Source: Hippopus hippopus
Taxonomy: Eukaryota; Mollusca; Bivalvia; Cardiida; Cardiidae
Assembly (NCBI GenBank): GCA_946811185.2
Contig: OX328109.1
Location: 39,602,129 to 39,666,128 of the forward strand
Length of the DNA stretch: 64,000 nucleotides
Direction: 5' to 3'
A program made the position numbers and the translations under genes. Below the pieces are notes generated by a model. That model worked only from the letters and a program-made list of their open reading frames with translations. It was not told where the DNA came from and did no database searches. This document shows, in pieces, positions 33,501-42,707 of the stretch (positions are counted from its first letter, which is position 1; every line of letters starts with the position of its first letter).

Positions 33501-33838
33501 ACAAACACGGATTTCTCAGGGTTTAAATACAATGCAAATCCTATATAAACCCATATTCCGAGTAATAAAACACATATTACAACTGGACGACGAAGAAACA
33601 AAAGGCTGGCTCTAATATCTGAACATCTCGAATCCACCTCGTCTCCATTATTTTGCTCAGATTCCACATATCGCTTTTCAGGATCCATATACCTTTCTTG
33701 GGTGTCATTAAATCCGTTCCCATTCGTGTATGTTAGCTGTACAAACTCGGATGAATCAAGATGGCCGTTCTCTTGTTTACTCAAGCGATCAAATTTTACT
33801 GTCCGACCTGCTTTTAAATTAATCTGACCTCGACTCAT
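24155..33838 (-). CDS. SLC28: SLC28-family nucleoside transporter (CNT), 10 exons
   Basis: Coding exons on the minus strand: 33838-33360, 32514-32373, 30821-30630, 30297-30136, 29539-29414, 28429-28299, 27723-27555, 25906-25748, 25036-24856, 24264-24155. All have AG acceptors and GT donors, phases agree at every join, and the sum is 1851 nt (616 aa plus TGA), near the family's usual 600-690. Family evidence: ~100-residue hydrophilic N-terminus, about a dozen hydrophobic segments, FVFGEKYTDHPVVFQ, HIFIGQVES, SELHAIMTSGFATVAGT, MSAPAALAVAK, LSFQLICSYVFRP, the CNT signature GKKIFLNEFLAY, YILCGFG and FMTACVAG. CNTs import nucleosides with sodium or protons across the plasma membrane. Gly-Gln in HIFIGQ matches the broad-selectivity human CNT3, but several other binding residues differ (see findings). 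The C-terminal tail has NFS and NAT glycosylation sites. The start is the first ATG of the open exon; an upstream 5' UTR exon is possible. No promoter was identified. Confidence 0.95.
24477..24529. repeat. (CT)n microsatellite
   Basis: About 26 uninterrupted CT units in the last intron of the SLC28 gene, on its (AG)n strand. Confidence 0.98.
24570..24799 (+). repeat. HP-A hairpin MITE
   Basis: Full length with TTAA at both ends, in the last SLC28 intron, antisense to the gene. Hairpin 24631-24692 has a few mismatches. Confidence 0.87.
25061..25320 (+). repeat. HP-C hairpin MITE
   Basis: Full length, in SLC28 intron 8, about 25 bp upstream of the exon 9 acceptor in gene direction. Hairpin 25109-25148 is perfect over the visible stem. 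Confidence 0.9.
25565..25720. repeat. Degenerate (CTGT)n/(CT)n microsatellite
   Basis: Pyrimidine-rich tract just downstream of SLC28 exon 8 in gene direction. It creates overlapping 64-164-codon Ser/Leu/Val-rich ORFs on the plus strand that are not genes. Confidence 0.92.
25943..26330 (+). repeat. HP-B1 followed by HP-B2
   Basis: In SLC28 intron 7. HP-B1 at 25943-26143 (hairpin 25975-26039, perfect) is followed directly by HP-B2 at 26144-26330 (hairpin 26230-26288, perfect). The same pair recurs at 51011-51424. Confidence 0.9.
26331..26814. other. SLC28 intron 7, no feature seen
   Basis: AT-rich intronic sequence; no exon-like ORF with splice sites and no recurrent element. Confidence 0.5.
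26815..26925. repeat. HP-B core with short flanks
   Basis: Hairpin 26843-26890 imperfect: GATCAAATCGCGTAGAACGTGCAGTCTGATC keeps one arm better than the other. Confidence 0.65.
27003..27185 (+). repeat. HP-A, right arm deleted
   Basis: Left flank and left arm (GAAAACAATGAGTGAAAAGGAGAAAATGC) are intact; the right arm is missing, and the right flank (GTTGTTTGGGAAAGG) follows. Confidence 0.65.
27228..27535 (-). repeat. tRNA-derived SINE, full length
   Basis: In SLC28 intron 7, same strand as the gene. Tail on the left (TTTTAACGGCG..), tRNA-like head on the right (TCGAACCAGCGACC, GACTGAGCTACC). One of the best-preserved copies; it ends 20 bp before the exon 7 donor in window coordinates. Confidence 0.87.
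27828..28174 (-). repeat. HP-C with a small retroposon-like insertion
   Basis: In SLC28 intron 6. Left end GCATGCTCTGGCAAAAGGGGG and right end CAAAGCATGGCTCAT are clear. About 90 bp are inserted after TTAATGCATCT (27860), ending GGATTGAATTGAAT, which looks like a short-repeat retroposon tail. Hairpin 28085-28125. Confidence 0.82.
28440..29150. other. SLC28 intron 5, no feature seen
   Basis: No repeat that recurs here. The 77-codon ORF at 28503 has no family signature. Confidence 0.5.
29157..29395 (+). repeat. tRNA-derived SINE, third family
   Basis: Head TGCGTGGTTCAATGGTAAAG and GGGGTTCGAGCCTCAC resembles a tRNA; body CTTGGGCAAGACACTTCAGAG; tail CGCCGTGATATGACTGAAAT and (AATC)n. Related pieces at 21440-21600 and, reversed, 52590-52700. 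Lies in SLC28 intron 5, antisense. Confidence 0.85.
29640..29740. repeat. HP-A' hairpin
   Basis: Perfect-looking stem 29659-29728 with centre TTGCTCCTTACGAGCAA, outer arms GAAAGCATTGTAGC / CCACAATGCTTTC. In SLC28 intron 4. Confidence 0.75.
31373..31637. repeat. HP-D double-hairpin element
   Basis: Ends GGCCTGCAACACGCGAAAAG and CTTTTCGCCTGTTGCAGACC. Two hairpins, at 31412-31470 and 31528-31590, each with GTCTCGGAT.AGCCTGCGC stems, arranged as mirror images. The whole is therefore a long inverted repeat round 31500. In SLC28 intron 2. Confidence 0.9.
31638..31910 (+). repeat. HP-C hairpin MITE
   Basis: Full length and directly adjoining HP-D. Hairpin 31685-31730. Lies about 45 bp from the decayed exon copy at 31953. 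Confidence 0.87.
31953..32075 (-). pseudogene. Decayed duplicate of SLC28 exon 2
   Basis: On the minus strand the sequence near 32030-31953 aligns with exon 2 (32514-32373) up to the donor, with the same AAAG|GTATTT junction. The reading frame is open for about 38 codons and encodes residues resembling exon 2: NNWLFLSG..YILSILCSQ against NRWLPLGG..VILTIFCSK. The 5' half of exon 2 is not recognisable here, though an AG in the right phase exists near 32058. Both copies lie about 45-50 bp to the right of a plus-sense HP-C, so a ~430-bp tandem duplication of [HP-C + exon] is likely. It could be an alternative exon, but the truncation favours a dead copy. Confidence 0.65.
32083..32325 (+). repeat. 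HP-C hairpin MITE
   Basis: In SLC28 intron 2, right before exon 2 in window coordinates. Hairpin 32119-32175 is very long (GTTTCGACCAAGGTCAGCC and its complement). The right end is diverged. Confidence 0.83.
32815..32995. repeat. Microsatellites in SLC28 intron 1
   Basis: (GACA)n at 32819-32837 and a degenerate (ATT)n tract at 32940-32992. Confidence 0.85.
33062..33292 (-). repeat. HP-A hairpin MITE
   Basis: Full length, in SLC28 intron 1 and in the sense of the gene, ~70 bp from the exon 1 donor. The hairpin 33171-33238 appears perfect. Confidence 0.9.
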
Positions 33839-33905
33839 TGTTATTCACCTGATGGTCTGTAAATAAATTATATGTAAATAAGTATAACCCTTTGAGTATG
33901 TGATA

Positions 33906-34108
33906 AATGAGCAGTGCTCTTGCAAAAAGGGGCTTAATGCATCTCCCTGGTGCATTATACCAATCAAGGCATCGCATGATTATTGGCCCATAAAATTTAT
34001 TTTGTTTGAAAGCCGACTGAATCAAAGAGTTGAATGTTTCTTTGACGTTGAGAAAATTGACCACTAGCAAAAAGTTTCGGCCCATGTCAGCCTGCGCATG
34101 GCTCAAAT
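33906..34108 (-). repeat. HP-C, internally deleted at the hairpin
   Basis: Minus-sense copy upstream of SLC28 exon 1. It runs normally to GTCAGCCTGCGC and then jumps straight to the terminal ATGGCTCAAAT, so the second hairpin arm and the inner right part are gone. The join has GC microhomology. Confidence 0.8.
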
Positions 34109-34109
34109 A

Positions 34110-35278
34110 TAAAAAAAAAAAACTGCTTTGTTCCCCCACTCCTCGTCCCCCCTTTTACCCTATAGATAATGGTCCCGATGAAAACTGCAGGCCAGAAAAT
34201 CGCACAACTTTTCCGAGGAGACGGGTCAATAATTCCTAAGATGGACATTTTCGGGCAAGGAAGTGCTATGTAGGCAGCTTTCCAACAAGGAAATTTTCCG
34301 AGAGGACGACAGTCGGGGTCAAGGTAAATTTTCCCAGACAGAAATTTCTTGATATGCGCAATATTCTACGACCAGTTAATAGTATAACATTGAGTCCGTA
34401 ACTAAAATCCGAAGTACTGCAATGGAAAGGCCCATTTCCACTATTTTTGCAGAAGATGCATGGCAGTGAATTTCAAAGATCAAAGTACACACACAATTTA
34501 AAAATACATCCTTACAGCCAGAGAGAAAAAAAGAAAAATTTGATAGACTGCAGAGTGGTTCAGAACTAGGTCAGCTGTGTAAACAAAGATAAATTACTGA
34601 TACAAATGGTGTAAGGGATAAATACACATATCAGAAATATTCGATTTTAAACGGGAAACGTCACAACAGTGATTTCTTTGATGGTCTCCAGAAAATGAAA
34701 CAGATTTTCTTGCGGTCGTATTCTATGCGACCTTGCAACATTTGGCATGAAGATGCAAAAATGATCATTGTTTGATAAAATAAAGATGAAATGGTTTAAA
34801 AACTGGCTGAAAACGATTAAAGATGTATCTTTAATCTCATCTTGATCTTATACATAAGTATCAAAACGGCTTAGAGTTGGCCTCAGTACCTTATTAGTTA
34901 AAGTCATGCCCCATCAAAACAAAGGTTCGTCGAATTGCCCTACATTAGTATCGGCCCCGAAACCCTCTCACATAAGACTCTTTTCAGTTTAATTCGCTTT
35001 CTGAAAATCCCTACAATATGGATAAGTCTTAAATTTTGTTGTCTGGTAAAGATTTAAACGACTTTTGATGTCATTCACTAAAATCACTAAAACTGACACT
35101 GTATACCGAAAAGCACTTAAAAATCCCCTCTTGTTCCGCATAAGAAAAATACACGTCATAAGCATGCGCAATACGATTTATTTAATAACAAAAGGTTAGC
35201 ATTCGTCGGTCAAGAAGTGAGCCTCGTGCAATGTTCCTGTGCATCCGACTGCTATCAGTTGCATATGAGGCTCGTTTA
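34110..35278. other. Region upstream of SLC28, no gene seen
   Basis: Could hold the SLC28 promoter and a 5' UTR exon, but I see no defensible core promoter. An HP-A right-end fragment (..GTTGTCTGGTAAAGATTTAA) lies at 34985-35057. Confidence 0.4.
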
Positions 35279-35547
35279 TATACGAGCCATACTCTGACGA
35301 AAGGGAGCTTAATGCATCTCAGAATTGCATGATACCAAGCAATTTGTCACATAAACATAGATCCATTAAATGCATTCAGTCTAACAATTAAATGGATCTG
35401 GAGGTAGAATGATCCTTTGCCATACATAAAAATTACCAATAGCAAAAAGTTTCGATTCATGTCAGCCTGCGCGGACTGCGCAGGCTAACATGGATCGATA
35501 CTTTTTGCAGATGCACCAAACCCATTTTTGATAGAGCATGATTCACA
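35279..35547 (-). repeat. HP-C hairpin MITE
   Basis: Full length, hairpin 35455-35497; ends GAGCCATACTCTGACGAAAGG and GATAGAGCATGATTCAC. Confidence 0.83.
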
Positions 35548-35879
35548 AAATCACTTTACCGCAGAGGGCTGCCATTCTAGAGGTTGCAAAAGCTTGAACC
35601 CTTCACTGCCAAAATCCTTATCTAAACTTCATAATTGTCACAGAAACCACGTTCCCCGATGAGCACCTTCTTTGTGACTCTGTCTACACAGGATTGCAGA
35701 ACTGGATATACGTATAAAACACTTTAAAGCAGCGTGGAATCTGAGATTTCGGTTTGTAAGTTTGTTTTTTAGAAAATCTGAGCAAGAACAGCTGGTAACT
35801 TATTTGCCTGCAAATATGACTTACAAACTAAGATGTACATAGAATTACAATTAGGAGACATAAGAAATGTACTATTTCT

Positions 35880-36070
35880 TACCGCGTTTGTAACGGGATA
35901 GCTGTTTTTATGTAACAAGGGATAAATACACTTAAGACACTGTAAATTGTGAGCTGCGGAGATAGCTTTTGAGGTATAGTCGATCAGATATGGTTTTAGA
36001 GATCGCATGTTCAAATCTTAGAGATGGCAAATGATTTTTGTGGTATTTGTCTTAGTTTCCCCATAACTAG
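35880..36070. repeat. Dispersed repeat, relative of 17005-17180
   Basis: Shares GTAACGGGATAGCTGT and AACAAGGGATAAATACA with the earlier copy, in the same order, diverging after about 100 bp. Confidence 0.5.
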
Positions 36071-36167
36071 GAGTAAAATGTCGAATCCTACTGTTTATTC
36101 CTTACAAAACATCATCTTTCTTCTAGATCTTGTCAAAGTCTATTGTATGCAGCTTTAACGGATGGTT

Positions 36168-36358
36168 CATTAATCCTCTACCATACAATCCCGAGTTTTA
36201 ACTACCCTATGCAAGAATGCAGCATTTTCTCCTCTCCCTAAGATGTTTTCTATCCCATCAAAAACAAATTGTCACTACTTGAACCACCTTTGGTTCGTTC
36301 TCTGCAAATCTCTTCAATATGGAACAAGGCCATTATTTTGTGGTCTTGTATAGAGTTA
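36168..36358 (+). repeat. HP-A with left hairpin arm deleted
   Basis: Both TTAA ends survive. The left flank jumps from ACTACCCTATGCAAGAATG directly to CAGCATTTTCTCC, so only the right arm remains. Confidence 0.78.
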
Positions 36359-36480
36359 AGCCTCCTATATTAAACATGTATCTACAGAATCTTAAAGGGG
36401 CTACCCAAAACCCCACATGTCTCGACATGCAACAATACGAGTTTCATTGTCTTTCGCTGGATGGCATTTTGCAAATACAT

Positions 36481-37624
36481 ATGAGTCGTGCTTTGTGAAA
36501 AGGGGGCTTAATGCATCTGCGAAAAGTATCGACCAAGGTCAGCCTGCGCAGTCCGCGCAGGCTGACCTGGGTCGAAACTTTTCGCTATCGGTCAATTTTC
36601 TGTATGTCCAAGGACCAGTCTACCTCATGATTAAGTAGTTTGTTACAAAGAGTGGATATTATGGACCCACAAGAGCGGCAAATTGTCGCAAGATACGCCC
36701 GTCCCATCGCCAGTTGTCGAGGGGGGTATAATAATCGTAAAGGGCAGGTAATGCAACAAACATGTTTACCAAGTCTCAAGTCAATTTGACTTGAGGTGAC
36801 AAAGTTCCGTACCGGACAAGCAAGAAATACTGTAAAAATGAAGATCAAAGTGAAATTACTTAAAATCCGCGCTAGGTAGAGCTATTGTTCTTGCACACTG
36901 TACTCTGTAATATTGCAACAAACATGCATACCGTGTTTGAAGTCGTTCTGACTTGAGATGACAAAGTTATATTCCGGACAAGCACTGAATGCTGTAAAAA
37001 TGACGATCAAAGGGAAATAACTCAAAGACAGCACGAGGTAGAGTTACAGTTCTTGAGCACTGCACTTCCAAATATTGCAACAAATAAGCATACCATATTT
37101 CAAGTCATTCCTACTTAAGATGACAAAGTTATGCTCCGGACAAGCAAGAAATGCTATATAAATGAAGATCTAAGGGGGAATAACTCAAAATTCGTGCTAG
37201 GAAGAGTTATGGTTCTTGTGCACCGCACTCCGTATTTTTTCAACAATCATGCATACCAAATCTGAAGATGTTTAGACTAGAGATGACAAAGTTATATTCC
37301 GGACAAGCAGAAAATGCTGTAAAAATGACGATCAAAGGGAAATAACTCAAAGACAGCACAAGGTAGAGTTATGGTTCTTTCACACTGCACTTCGTATTAT
37401 TGCAACAAACACAAATGCCAAGTTTCAGGTCAATCGGACTGGAGATGACAAAGTTATGCTCCGGACAAAGAACTGGACGCCGCCCGCCCGGACGCCCGCC
37501 CGTACGCCATGGGTGATTCCATAATACGTCCCGTCTTCGACGGGCGTATAATAAGTATGTGATGGCTTGCTTTGTACCATGGACCGCGAAGATGCATTAA
37601 GCCCCCTTTTCCGGAGCATGGCTC
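36481..37624 (+). repeat. HP-C split by a tandem array
   Basis: Left part 36481-36671 (hairpin 36532-36573) and right part 37554-37624 make one HP-C. The join would read GGACCCACAAG / TATGTGATGGCTTGC. The 880 bp between are a foreign array. Confidence 0.88.
36672..37553 (+). mobile_element. ~160-bp unit tandem array nested in HP-C
   Basis: Five units, with GCAACAAACATGCATACC-type blocks near 36755, 36918, 37078, 37238 and 37400. Each is followed by GACAAAGTTATATTCCGGACAAGC and GATCAAAGGGAAATAACTCAAA. The outer ends are GTCGAGGGGGGTATAATAAT and CGACGGGCGTATAATAAG, which could pair. Flanking ACAAG / ATAAG suggests a short target duplication. It moved as a unit, so I class it as mobile; no coding capacity. 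Confidence 0.7.
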
Positions 37625-37741
37625 ATATCTATCTGATTCCGGCATTCTTGGCACAGAATCGAACTAGATTTCAAGATGGCAATCGATGCAGCGAATTTAA
37701 AAAATAAGGTTTACGTATATTCAGAACTACGCTAATACAAA

Positions 37742-38004
37742 TGAGCCATGCTCCGTGAAAAGGGGACTTAATATATCTGCGAAAAGTATCGACCAAGGTC
37801 AGCCTGCGCAGTCCGCGCAGGCTGACCTGGGCCGAAACTTTTCGCTATTGTTTAATTTTCTGTATGCCCAAGGACCAGTCTTCCTCCAGATTCAATCATT
37901 CATTAGACTTCGTAGATTTTATGGATCTCTAATTATGTGATGTTTTGCTTGGTATAATGGATCAAGGAGATGCATTAAGCCCCCTTTTGCCAGAGCATGG
38001 CTCA
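37742..38004 (+). repeat. HP-C hairpin MITE
   Basis: Full length; near-perfect hairpin 37789-37831; ends TGAGCCATGCTCCG and CAGAGCATGGCTCA. Flanked by CTAATACAAA and AATGTATTAG, which are inverted complements. Confidence 0.9.
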
Positions 38005-38884
38005 AATGTATTAGCCATGGTTAGCTAGTATTAAACCTATGCAAAAGTCATTTATAAATACAGCACCTAAAGGCGTTTTTGTTGTTGTTAAAGTCTGTGG
38101 CAAAACCCTGCACAAATTCTGGTTTTCCCTGAATCTATAATTAGAAACTGTATGTAAAAATTTGCAGTAAACAATGTTTTTTTTTCTTAATTATTTCTCT
38201 CGTTTGAATTTTTATGAAATTTTGAGCGAACACGGGCTTGATTTCTCAACAGACATATTATTTATAGACATTTTCAGCTTGCTACTTTTCTGCGGGAAAA
38301 GCTTTGAGTTATGCGCACCGCGTACTTATATTTATCCTGTAAAGGGTAGTGATGTGTCATAGCAGACAGGTCAATCTTCGAAGAAAATGACATGCGCAGA
38401 CAATGGTGCGAGATATTCGATAATTTTTGCATGTCTACGGAATCCTGAAGCGACCACCCAAAACCTCGTATGTCTAAACATGGGACACTACTAGATTTTA
38501 TTCTTGCGTGACACTCAGCTTATATACCTGCTCAGTTTTACAATCCTCGCGAGAAAACATGGGCGAGATTTTAATTTCTTTTAGATGGCCCTTTTAGGAT
38601 TCCGTATGTAACAGATGCCATCGAAATCTTTTTTCACTCATTACAGTTCGGGTTGTTTTTACCCAGCTGATATACTTGACTCTAAGGATGAACATTTGAA
38701 TGAAAGAAATACTGTATATTGTCTTCAGAAATATAGAAAACACCGCGGAAACAGCAAAAATGTGCTTGCTACAGTCCATCCTCCTATTCCTGCGATGATT
38801 TCAAAATGTTGTCAAAACCGGTGAATATGGTAAAGGTATAGGCCGATGGACAGACGAAATATCGATGGGCCTTTGGAACAGATG

Positions 38885-38966
38885 TGACCATTAATCTTTA
38901 TATTGTTTTATGAATAAGATGAACTTTTACCCCATCCAGAATAAAACAATATTTATGATTAACCCC
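38885..38966. repeat. Small inverted repeat with TTAA ends
   Basis: CATTAATC.TTATATTGTTTTAT at 38889 and ATAAAACAATATTTATGATTAA at 38940 form ~22-bp terminal inverted repeats round 30 bp. It is not related to the HP families. Confidence 0.6.
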
Positions 38967-39009
38967 CTAGTTTCCAAATAAGAAGGCTATGATGGCACTT
39001 AGTTGCTCA

Positions 39010-40000
39010 CCTGAGCCTCTTTCACTCAACATGACTCATTTTCAAACTCTTTCAAGATTTCTTCAAGACAAGCATTCTGACCAACTTCCATGAGCACTGG
39101 ATAGAAAATGTGGCCCCTATAGTGTACAAAAGGGTTTTGTAAGATTTGTTCCGGTGACTTTTTTCACCATACGTGACCAACTTTCAAACTTTTCTTAGAT
39201 ATCAACAAGACAAACATTCAGACCCACTTTTATGAGTATTGGCCTGAAAATGTACCCTCTATAGTGTTCAAAAAACTGTTCTAAGCTTTTTGAAATATTT
39301 TTAATCCGACATGACCAAATTTCAAAATCGTTTGATATACGATCACGACATACATTCTGACCAACTTTCATGACGATTAAACTGAAAATGCGTGTTTTAG
39401 ACTGTACACAAGATTTTATAAGGCTTTATAAGGTCCTAGTGACCTACCTTCTGACCCGACATGGAGATTGTTCAAACTCATTTGAGATACTATCAAGACT
39501 CAATCTGACCAACTTTCATGAGACTGAAAATTGGACTGAAAATATGGCCTTTAGAGTGTACACAAGTTTTTCTACGATTTGTCCCAGTGACCAAACAACA
39601 CGCATTTAAACTCGTCTGAGATACCATCAAGACAAATCTTCTGCCTAACTTTCAAGAATATTGGATTGTAAATGTAGCCTCTAGGCTTTTCTGAGATTTG
39701 TGCAAGTGACCTACTTTTTTTACCTGAAGTGACCAAATTTTGAACTTGTCCAAGATGTCATTAAGACAAACAATTAGACATACGTATACCTACTTTTATG
39801 AGTATTAAACTCAAAATGTGCCCTCTGGAGTGTAAACGAATTTTTTCTAAGCTTTGTCTCAGAGACCTACTTTTTTACTCGATGTGACGCATTTTGGAAC
39901 TCTTCTGAGATATCATAAAGAGATATATTTTAGTCAACTTTCATGAGTATCGGATTGTAAATGTGACCTCCAGACTGTATACAAGTTTTAAAGCATTCTA
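39010..40000. repeat. Degenerate tandem region, ~130-bp units
   Basis: About seven units share ..GTGACC.ACTTT..CAAACT, GATATCA.CAAGACAAACATTCTGACCAAC, TTTCATGAG.ATT and GAAAATGTGGCCTCTAGAGTGTA. Units are well diverged. ORFs inside it are short and unconvincing. Confidence 0.78.
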
Positions 40001-40361
40001 TTTATGCCTATGTTGTTAATATTTATCAAAATTATGTTTTTTAGACAAAGAGGATATGTGCTGTCTAAGCTTGATCTACAATCTTTGTACCTAATCAATT
40101 TATAATCCAATCACACAAAAGTAAACATTGTTTAGAAATACTGTGGTGCGTCTGTAATAACCTTAAAAAATTGGCATGTCTTAAAATAACCTATATCGGG
40201 TGTGTCTAAAAATAACCTTGATTTTGCGATGTGTCTAAGAATAGCCTGCACTGTGATCAGTTAGGACCTTCTTGACAACGTTTCAGCTGACGAATTCAAA
40301 AAAAAAAGTATGTAAAAATGGAAAAATCATTTTAAGTTTAGCCTTCATACATAAATACATG

Positions 40362-40435
40362 TGAAAACATCGTGGCGAAAGAAGAGATAGCTAATTACGA
40401 GCAAGATATTTTTCCCCCAAGTGTTTTCAAAAAGA
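40362..40435. repeat. HP-A' hairpin, degenerate
   Basis: GAAAACATCGTGGC..GCTAATTACGAGC..AAGTGTTTTC; stem with several mismatches. Confidence 0.55.
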
Positions 40436-40465
40436 CGCAACAAATCTTCTGAAGGAGGTTATGGG

Positions 40466-40690
40466 TTAACTCTTACCAAAACCAATTTTGAACTCTTCTT
40501 AATTGAGAGCACCTGCAGGTTACAAATCTGTAAGTTGTACAAATGAACTGAGGTTCTTTGACAGGGTAGAAAACATTGTGGGGAAAAAAGAGAAAATGTT
40601 TGTTGCCAGCATTTTCTCCTTTTCCGACAATCTTCTAAAAGTGCCTCTTCCTCAGGGTCGTGAAAACGTGAATCTTTGGTGATGGGTAAA
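40466..40690 (-). repeat. HP-A hairpin MITE
   Basis: Full length; hairpin 40569-40632 imperfect at the centre (TGTTTGTTGCCAGC). Confidence 0.83.
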
Positions 40691-40795
40691 AACAATTCAT
40701 TTAGTATCTCCCACTATGGGAAGAGTCTTACATATCCAAATAGAGATAAAAAATTTTGTACACTCAGCCATGACCTAACAAAGTCACACTCACCC

Positions 40796-41125
40796 CTTGA
40801 CCCCTCTATCTAACACTCCCTTTTTTGTGACCCGAAAGAATGAGGCTTATGAAAGCATTGTGGGAAAAGGAGAAAATGCTGGTAACCAGCATTTTCTCCT
40901 TTTCCCGCAATGTTTTCTACCCTGTAAAAGTCATGTGCAATCGTTTGAGACACATTTGATTTGTAATGTGCAAATATTTAAATGTGCACAAGTCTAAAAT
41001 TTTAACGTGTGTTAAAGTGTTAAAAGTGCCTTTCACGCTTATAGTTGCTTTTGCGGCCAGTGTTGATCAAGATCAGACTGCACAGAACGTGTACTGTAGT
41101 ATTGGATCTACACTGTCTGCTATGC
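40796..41125 (+). repeat. HP-A followed by HP-B fragment
   Basis: HP-A at 40796-41023 with a near-perfect hairpin (40850-40916) and a right end GTGTTAA. It is followed by an HP-B core with short flanks at 41030-41125. Confidence 0.85.
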
Positions 41126-41489
41126 CAAGGCATCCCAGGCAAAAGCAACCTTGAAAGGTGAGTTATTTACTTTTTTCCCTGACTTTGATTTCTTTTAAAC
41201 TTGAAAGAGTTCACTGCAGCCATACGAGGATACAACTAAGGTAGGTATTTCGGGAGTGCACCCATTTTAGTCCACAGGGTCAACATACACAGCTTAAGGG
41301 AACGGTATAGATCAAGATCAGAGTAGAAGGACAAGTTGGGTTTTGCATTTTGAAAGTATTAAGAATTTTCTTACCCATCCCATCTTTTTTTATTAGTTTT
41401 TTAGGCCTCTGGCCCATACAACAGTACTAAGCATTGGTATAAAGTTTCTTCGAAAACTGCCGTGCTTACAAAAAGTTGAACTTTTCCGC

Positions 41490-41937
41490 TAAACTCTACC
41501 AATTCTTAATTTTAATAAACCCGAAAAGATGTCTTTTGAAAACGTTGTGGAAAATTGAAAAAAAAATGGTGACCAGCATTTTTTCCTTTCTCTGCGACGG
41601 TTTCTTGTCTGTAAAAAGTCGAGTATCGCCACTTGGGCCACATTTCATTTTTCATCTGCAAGAGCTGGCAGTTTACAAGTATAAAATTTTGTCGTTTTGT
41701 ACAGAGTTAACCCTTTACCAAACAATCCCGACTTTAAACGACCCTGAGGCAAAAGACTTTGAAAAACGTCTGAGAGAAAAGAGATACTGCTGGTAGCCAG
41801 CATTTTTCTCCTTTTCACACAATGTTTTCTACTCTTTGAATGACAAATTTCATTATTTTAAGTGACATTCATTTTTTCGTCTGCAAATTCTTTCAATTTG
41901 GACAGGGCTAGAATTTTGCAGTGAGGGAAAAATTTAA
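41490..41937 (+). repeat. Two HP-A copies sharing a TTAA
   Basis: First copy 41490-41710 (hairpin eroded: GAAAAAAAAATGGTGACCAGC). Second copy 41707-41937 (hairpin 41755-41827). The junction GAGTTAACCCTTTACC serves as the end of both. Confidence 0.85.
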
Positions 41938-42016
41938 AAAAGTTAAAATAACCTACACGATACAGAATCGATATGTGTTTGTGAAGCAAAAAAATAAAAT
42001 TCAATAACTATTTTTA

Positions 42017-42248
42017 GCCTTTTCTAAACGACAAAAGCTAAGACTTCCAAACTGAAAGCGATTACGGTCGATAAAATAATTGTGACTAAAAATAGAAATT
42101 CACTTTTAGAAGGGTAGAAAACATTGTTGGAAAAGAAGAAAATGCTGGTTACCAGCATTTTCTCCTTTTCCCTCAATGTATTCAAAAGGCTCAATCCTAA
42201 GGTTCGTTTTAGGGTCCTAAAACTTACGATTATGTGGTAAAGGGATAA
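42017..42248 (-). repeat. HP-A hairpin MITE
   Basis: Full length; hairpin 42117-42183 is nearly perfect. Confidence 0.85.
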
Positions 42249-42511
42249 AAAGAGAATTAAAAATTCATCGTTACCTCCCTAAACTCCAATTGTAAATATT
42301 CCAATGTTGGTCTATTAGCTACATATATGAATCCGCACACTGAAATAATGGATCACTTGTGAAAAGTTAGTTTTCCTCGAAAGAAAAAGGGCAAAAAATC
42401 TTGAAGGTTACGGCTGTTTCTCGACCAAAGTACCCAATCGAACTTCAATAGGGAAATGTAGTGTTTGCATGTTAATTTTACCCTATCGGTACATGTAGGC
42501 GCAGTGTTTCT

Positions 42512-42695
42512 AACCCTTAGACTGCTAAGCGCGACTCACTGACCTTTTGCGGACAGTGTAGATCAAAGATCAGACTGCACAGAACGTGCAGTCTGATCTT
42601 TGATCTACACTGTTCGATAAGGACATATTCCCCCCCCCCCCAAAAAAAAAGAAATACCTTTGAAATAGCAAAATTTGGGGGGTTTTGATCAGTTT
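42512..42695 (+). repeat. HP-B1, right end truncated
   Basis: Hairpin 42551-42611 perfect. The right flank stops at TTTTGATCAG and the next HP-A starts 12 bp on. Confidence 0.85.
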
Positions 42696-42707
42696 TATCT
42701 GTAGTAT

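Larger units (their letters stand above)
36390..38420 (+). repeat. Older dispersed repeat K, interrupted by two HP-C
   Basis: Pieces at 36405-36480, 37625-37740 and 38340-38400 match, in order, the uninterrupted stretch 47935-48305: GATGGCATTTTGCAAATACA, GGCATTCTTGGCACAGAATCG, then GTCATAGCAGACAGGTC.ATCTTCGAAGAA. HP-C elements at 36481 and 37742 account for the gaps. Confidence 0.7.

Noticed and set aside
36417..36638. ORF with SAKSIDQGQPAQSAQADLGR
   Set aside because: This peptide recurs wherever HP-C is read through its hairpin; it is a repeat translation.
40797..40997. ORF across an HP-A, one of many with similar peptides (ENAGYQHFLLFPQCF)
   Set aside because: The recurring peptide is the translated hairpin of HP-A, found in both orientations and all over the window; it is not a protein family.
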